Source: Astrothelium macrocarpum
Taxonomy: Eukaryota; Ascomycota; Dothideomycetes; Trypetheliales; Trypetheliaceae
DNA: 64,000 nucleotides
Assembly (NCBI GenBank): GCA_021030915.1
Contig: JAGEMR010000089.1
Coordinates: 62,001-126,000, forward strand
Direction: 5' to 3'
The notes beneath the pieces were generated by a model. It had not been told where the DNA came from, made no database searches, and saw only the letters and a list, made by a program, of their open reading frames with translations. The translations under genes were made by a program, and so were the position numbers. Below are positions 58,969-64,000 of this stretch, piece after piece (the first letter of the stretch is position 1; the number at the start of each line of letters is the position of its first letter).

Positions 58969-58994
58969 CTCTGCGAACTCTGCGACCTCTGCGA
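58969..58994. repeat. Three copies of CTCTGCGA at a 9-bp period
   Basis: The 8-mer CTCTGCGA occurs at 58969, 58978 and 58987 with single-base spacers. It lies about 210 bases upstream of the next gene, perhaps a minor promoter repeat or chance. Confidence 0.7.
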
Positions 58995-59204
58995 CTTGAT
59001 GCGCCTGGTTCCCGTGGACAAAAATTCTCGTCTGATCTACCATGGCGTCGTTACCTGGCAGTAGCACTGCGTGACTTAAAACGTTGCGTCTGCAACCGCT
59101 GTGAAACTGCATCTCCGCCATCCCACCCCGCCTAAACCACTGGCCCAAGCATAGAAGAGCGACTGCTACCCTGTCGTTTGCGGCTCCAAATTACCGATTC
59201 AGAA

Positions 59205-60621
59205 ATGCCACGAATTACATTTTATGACTCAAATTCGGAGATGGTTGGGGTTTCCCGACGTCGCACCGAAACCAGCAGCGATAGCGTCGACTCTTCAATC
59301 AGTGATGGCGAAGCATCATCCTACAAGTCAAAGAGTACAGCGCCGTCGGAATACAGCGGCAGACCATCTTTAGCAAGCAATGATACGAGGGGGTCAAAAG
59401 CCTTTAGTCGGGTACAACAGCTTTCAGAAGAGCCTACGAATGTTGACGATCCGAGAACATCTGTAGAAACATATGCTTCGACGGTTCTTTCCGATGAGGA
59501 GACACAGGAAGAGGAACATCCTGTTTACGAAGTACCCGAGTACACACAAGATGCCTATCTATCCGACACGCTACCAGCCACGCCTGCGGATTTTTCAGCA
59601 CTCTTCCCATCCTCGAGAAGGCTCACCATTAGACATGACGACACCACTATCGACGGCAATATGAATCTGAGAATAGACACTCAGGTAAAGACAACAAGTG
59701 GACAGAAACAGGAAATTCAACTTTTCCATCTTCGTATGCATGACTTGAAGAACCGCGAATTCTCATTTCGTCGATATTGTCGAGAGTCAGGACGAGAGGT
59801 GTGTCATTCTGTTCGAAGATATCAAAAGCCGGCAGCAGAGAGAAGACCAACCATCCAACGATCTTTAACTAACACCATTACCGGCGCCTTTCATCGAACA
59901 AGGTCGGATCATCGGACGGACACCCTAACAAACCTAAAGCGCAATGATTCGGGGTACGGATCCATGTCTGGCGACGCTACTGGGAAAACATCGCAATCTC
60001 CGACTTCCGACAAGGACACTCATAAGAGTACTTCTGTCTCACTCCCGACAAACACAACGAAGCTTGAGTTCTCCAATTATGCTCAAGTCGACGTCAAGCG
60101 CCGTAGTGGGAAAGGAGGTAAGCGCTACGACTTTGAGTACTGGGGTTCTCATTATTCGTGGAAGCGCACAGTCAAGAAAGATGGATCTTCAAATGAAGTG
60201 TCATACTACCTCATGCAGAGTGGCAGCGACCATTCTATTGCTCGTATTGTTCCCGAGGTGATGTCAGCAAGTCAATCCAGTGAAGAGATTGCCAAGGGTG
60301 GATGGATCCCTCCATGCTCATTGTGGATCACTGACGAGAACATCATCAACAATGCCACTGATGCTTCAGAGTAAGTCTTTTATCAATTTCCAATATGTGA
60401 AATCGGTTTCTCACCAAGCGCACAGCGTCATCGTTGCAACTGGATTGATTGCTTTGGTTGATGATTGCATCAAACGCCGCTTCTGTTCCCAGCACACCAA
60501 ACACAGTTTCATTCCGGGCGCATCTCGAAAAACGAATTTAGAGTTTGTGGGTCCCAAACGTCTCATCAACGAAGCCTTCAGTCGGCCAGGTAGTCGTCGA
60601 TCCGCGTCTGGTGGATGTTGA
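59205..60621 (+). CDS. Fungal protein of unknown function (2 exons)
   Basis: Exons 59205-60370 and 60426-60621 give 453 aa from MPRITFYDSN. I do not recognise a family with a known role. Residues 1-130 are Ser/Thr/Glu-rich and probably disordered. About 145-225 is a folded basic segment with HLRMHDLKNREFSFRRY followed by CRESGREVCHSVRRY. About 225-300 is again Ser/Thr-rich, with several RxxS-type sites. The C-terminal 150 residues look beta-rich (YDFEYWGSHYSWKR, VSYYLMQSGSDHSIARIVPE) and end with a helix (VIVATGLIALVDDCIKRR) and an Arg/Ser tail. The intron joins cleanly (GA|C). The coding character and the clean splice support a real gene; the function is open. Confidence 0.82.
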
Positions 60622-62860
60622 CATTCAGGAGTGACAAACAGCAAACGCATCAGCTGAAAAATACTCAGCTCACGTCTCCACTTTCCGTTCATGTCTTGGC
60701 CTTCCACACCGTTTTTTCGTTTTTTTCGCCTCTACCCTTACATGTACATGTCGTCTCGCACGATTCTGCCTTTTTTGGTCTCATCCCATGCAGCTACCCG
60801 ATCAACTCGTGGCGTTTTTGGGCATTTGGTGTGTAGATGAAATTGCATATCGGGACGGAGGATGACGTGTGAACAGTACAAACTGGCAATCGACAGTACC
60901 GACAGTATTGCATTTTGGTCGGAGGTTGCACTGCGAAGTAGTCGAATCTTTATTGTGGGAAGATATCGTTGAGACTGTAGCTCGTATGAAGTCATGACTT
61001 GTCGTCGGATTGTATTAGATAATTACTTTTGCCATTGCTTTTTCTCTTCTTTGACGTTGCTCTGCATCGCATGTGTGCATTGCTGAAACAAACTCGCAAA
61101 GCAGTCAGGGTGCAGGGAATACTACAGGGCGATGCAATTTCCAGCCGTCCTGCATCATGCCCGCCGTGATAGGTGTTCGCCCATGTTTAGTGACTGTTTG
61201 TCTTATGCAAACTTGGTGTTGTTGAATTGGACTTCCAGGCCCTGCGCCTGTCCGACCTTAGCCTCAACGCTCTTTTATGGCTACCCAGCTATCGAGTTGC
61301 TTCTTTTCCCAGGGCACAAACGGCCGGCGTTTGACCGCCATGGTACTGGGTCTGCCAATCTGCAGATTCCCGGCTGTAGGAACGCGTGCTGGAGCTGTGC
61401 GACTAGTTATTCTTGCGGTCAGTTTGACGAGGAGACGCATCATCGCGCGTCAAACTGCTTGTGCCCGCATGTGCCGTCTGCAGAACATCGGCGGTCTCCA
61501 CTGTCGCACTTTTAACATCAGATAATACCAGTTTGCACTCGATTCACGCGTGGTGGGGGATGCCATCTTGGCATGCCCATTGTCTCGAAGAAGATGAGGC
61601 TGTCCATGATGCGTGCCAGCTCAACCCACCTCGTCAACGTGTCTCATCCTCCGATCAACCACTCAGACGCGACCTTTTTATCCTAGACCGAATCGTGGCC
61701 GCCTCCTCTTTTCCAACGCTATTGACAAGTCTACCACAAGCCTGGTCCACGGCCAAACGTGCAGGTCGCCAGCTGAGGCTGGTGCCAACACTTCATCAAC
61801 CCCAACCGGCAATTCTAATCCTTCTCCACTCCTCCACCCCCCCCAAAGGCCTGGTGGGTCTAAGCGATTGCTACATGTTGCTGACGGCCCGAGCCTCGGG
61901 AACTATCCACACGCGGCATGCATGGTCTAGTAATGGTGTGCAGCGAATGCGTCAATGCCCGGCGTGCACTGTCATACTCTAGGCCTTCTCTGGTCTACTG
62001 CCTCCCAGCTATGGATTTGGTCTAGTAAAACCCCTTCTAGGTCATCAGAGAAAAGAGAATCCAGCCATGCGAGCAACCCTCCCAAGGGGCAAGCAAGCAA
62101 CCCAAGACCCAGCCGTCTCCCCCCCTAGCCCACGAGGGACAACCACCTTCCATGGTCCGCCACCTCATCACGCTGCCTCCATCTTCTTTCCCAACCGTAC
62201 CGGTGCGAATTGCCAAAAGCTACGTCTTGGTGGCATCCGCTCGACACGGAAACGGGTGCCTGCCGTTGCCCGTCCACACTCATTCTCAGACACTTCATAT
62301 GTTTTGACGAAGCACCCGTTCGTTCGCCGATGGCCTCTTGCAGGAGCGAGCCTCGACGTAATCTGCTTGTTGTCGTTCATCGTCAGCCGCTGAGATCCTC
62401 CCACGTATAAGAAGCTATGCACTTCAACCAAAGCTGTCTTCCTTCTAGTTGTCAGGTCCGCTAGTCTGCTGCCAAACGCAGTCTGATTCTGCAGTCGTCA
62501 AAATTCGGTCTTGAATTGCCCCAATCGGCGTTGCGCTTTTGTCCATCGTCGAAGTCGTTGGTGTTATCGACTTTGCTTTTGCATTTTGCCAGCCTCGTTG
62601 CTCACTCCGTCCCCGCAGGGTGCGCTTTCAGGTCCTAATCCAGGCCTGCCTTTTTAGAAGCTACCTTGTTCTGCTTTGACTCCCGAACTCAGACCCCACC
62701 ACTTTGGCTTGACGTCGGCACCATCTTTAGACTGCTATTTCTGCAATCTTAGATTACGGTACACAGATTATCAAACTTGCTTTGCTCGCCAAAGATTTCT
62801 TGTCTTCGATCTTTTCCGAACCCTAAGGAGATTTTTTTATGACGCAATAGTCGTGCAACC
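60622..62860. other. Long intergenic region, 2.2 kb, probable promoter and leader
   Basis: No gene recognised; many overlapping frames on both strands reflect base composition. The last 400 bases before the next ATG are pyrimidine-rich (CTTTTGC, CCTCGTT, TTTTCC runs), as expected of a fungal promoter and leader. The size suggests a strongly regulated downstream gene or a long untranslated leader. Confidence 0.5.
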
Positions 62861-63922
62861 ATGTCTTCAGCCCAATCTCATTCACACGCTTCATCTGCAT
62901 CGTCTGCATCGAGTGCTGGGGGCTCCTGGCAAGAGCAACTCCAAAGTGAGTACCAAATGTTAACAAAAGATGGAATGAATAGCGAGGCTTACAAATTTCC
63001 TCAACACTAATACCATATGTCTTGCCAGATCATTGCAAAGCCGCCCGTCTCCGAGACCCAGTATGGAACATTGTCTCCGATCGTCGAGGTCAGTTATCAA
63101 GATTTTCTCTCTTGGCGGTGAAGTGCTGCAGCAGTACCAGGAAAGCTAGCGGCACCAAGTTTGATTAATCTCACCACTTTTCTCACCACGTCACAATTCT
63201 GACCACATGAAAAAAGCAACGCGGCTCAGCTCTGCAGTCACGTCTGAGTAATTCGTCCATTGTCCTCAACAGTATGCATTCAACTCAACCCAAGCACATC
63301 AGTCAAGGGCCCTGTTCAGGCTTGATTCTGACAAAGCGTGCGAATGAATAAATACCACCCATAGCTTGACCTGTGCAAGTTACCAGCTTGCAGTGCGTTG
63401 GATATATGATAATCCACTGCCTTTCAATGAGATAGCTTTTGTCAAATTCGACTGCAATAATTCCCTTTTCAATCCAATTTCTTAGGCAACCCACAAACTC
63501 ATAATCATGTCACTCGATTCAAGACTTTACTCGAAAATTCACAGTATTTCATGTCCATCATTGAGATAGCGGTTGTCGTGCTGACTCTGTCTCGTCTTAT
63601 AGGTGGTCGCACAGCATGGTCCTGCACGGTCTTGGTTGAAGGCCATTACATCCCCGCTCGTTACTGGTACGATGGCCAATACGTCCACAATGCCAAGGAA
63701 GACGCTGCCGAAGTTGCTCTTCAACGTCTCCGAGGTGCCCAAGCCATGAGGCAGCAGCAACAACAGATGCCAGGTATGGGGGGAGGTCAGGCGAGTCCTC
63801 CGCAAGGCAGTAGCTACCCTCAGCACGGGGCAGTGGGCCAACAGCCAGGGTACAGTGGTGGGGTGTCATCTCCCAACGGGAGTCAGACAAGAGGAGGCTG
63901 GGGTGTGTATGGATCAAGATGA
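62861..63922 (+). CDS. Small double-stranded-RNA-binding-domain protein (3 exons)
   Basis: Exons 62861-62945, 63029-63088 and 63603-63922 give 154 aa. The N-terminus is a Ser/Ala/His low-complexity stretch. A compact dsRBD-like fold spans about residues 23-95: a first helix (WQEQLQNHCKAARL), strands (PVWNIVSD, TAWSCTVLVEGHYIP, YVHNAKEDAA) and a final helix (EDAAEVALQRLRGA), where the K/E-D-A-A-x-x-A-L pattern is the family hallmark. The C-terminal 60 residues are Gln/Gly/Ser/Pro-rich. It is much shorter than Dicer or Staufen and is probably a stand-alone RNA-binding adaptor; the partner is unknown. The second intron (63089-63602) is unusually long, 514 nt. Confidence 0.82.
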
Positions 63923-64000
63923 GGAAAGCCCAGGATCGACATTGGAGATGTGTGCTATTTATTATTGGAGGGGAGTAGAAGATGGAACTGACCGAAGTGA

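Larger units (their letters stand above)
51078..59204. other. Gene-poor stretch of 8.1 kb
   Basis: No recognisable gene. Both strands carry only short frames (under about 140 codons) without family motifs. I looked for transposase, reverse transcriptase and integrase motifs and saw none. It contains a G-rich repeat at 53397-53431, a weak spliced-frame candidate at 53887-54191 (-), and short CTCTGCGA repeats at 58969-58994. Some of it may be degraded repeat sequence, but I cannot show this by eye. Confidence 0.6.

Noticed and set aside
58726..59148. 140-codon minus-strand frame with VAEVAEFAEV repeats
   Set aside because: The repeats come from the CTCTGCGA tandem DNA; the rest shows no protein pattern and overlaps the promoter of the next gene.
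51078..59204. Transposon or RIP-mutated repeat
   Set aside because: No transposase-like frame, no terminal repeats found by eye, and base composition not extreme enough to claim RIP without a calculation.
61132..62431. Several overlapping frames of 80-173 codons
   Set aside because: They occur on both strands, lack a clear ATG or motif, and look like chance frames in a promoter region.

Overview
The window is nuclear DNA from a filamentous ascomycete fungus (Pezizomycotina). Introns are mostly 40-130 nt with GT..AG ends, genes are monocistronic on both strands, and the gene families are typically fungal (DUF3638 giant protein, Ufe1 SNARE, AIM9-like phosphotransferase, GPR1/FUN34/YaaH transporter). 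A Leotiomycete (Helotiales) fits the general look, but that is an impression and not proof. I find no rRNA, tRNA, CRISPR array or intact transposon.

Layout. 1-12.9 kb is a dense housekeeping and accessory block: a secreted serine peptidase of the TAP-like alpha/beta hydrolase type (+), an AIM9-like phosphotransferase (-), a DHA1-type MFS exporter (-), the ER syntaxin Ufe1 (+), aspartate aminotransferase (+) and an M3 metallopeptidase (+). 14.1-19.3 kb has an acetate/ammonium transporter-family gene (-) and methylenetetrahydrofolate reductase (-). 20.0-24.6 kb has three co-oriented enzymes: a triosephosphate-isomerase-like protein, an iron-type alcohol dehydrogenase/maleylacetate reductase and a metal-dependent amidohydrolase. 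They could form a small catabolic group. 26.0-29.4 kb encodes mitochondrial Lon, and 31.5-34.4 kb a large protein kinase with an altered catalytic loop.

36.1-46.1 kb holds one giant DUF3638/DUF3645-type gene (-). Its five exons join in frame to about 3,262 codons, but one in-frame TAA interrupts the frame. Its C-terminal half carries motifs like those of superfamily 2 helicases. 47.7-51.1 kb encodes an R3H-domain protein (-) and a secreted M28 aminopeptidase (-). 51.1-59.2 kb is an 8.1-kb gene-poor stretch with a G-quadruplex-like repeat. 59.2-63.9 kb carries an unrecognised fungal protein (+) and a small double-stranded-RNA-binding-domain protein (+).

Exon boundaries were worked out by hand from splice signals and reading-frame continuity, and every spliced CDS total was checked to be a multiple of three. 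I did not find an obvious new multi-gene system. The items most worth a second look are the interrupted DUF3638 gene and its helicase-like motifs, the 20-24.6 kb enzyme group, the kinase with a Q-G-D loop, a GC-AG intron, and an ATG-less upstream extension of the M3 peptidase.
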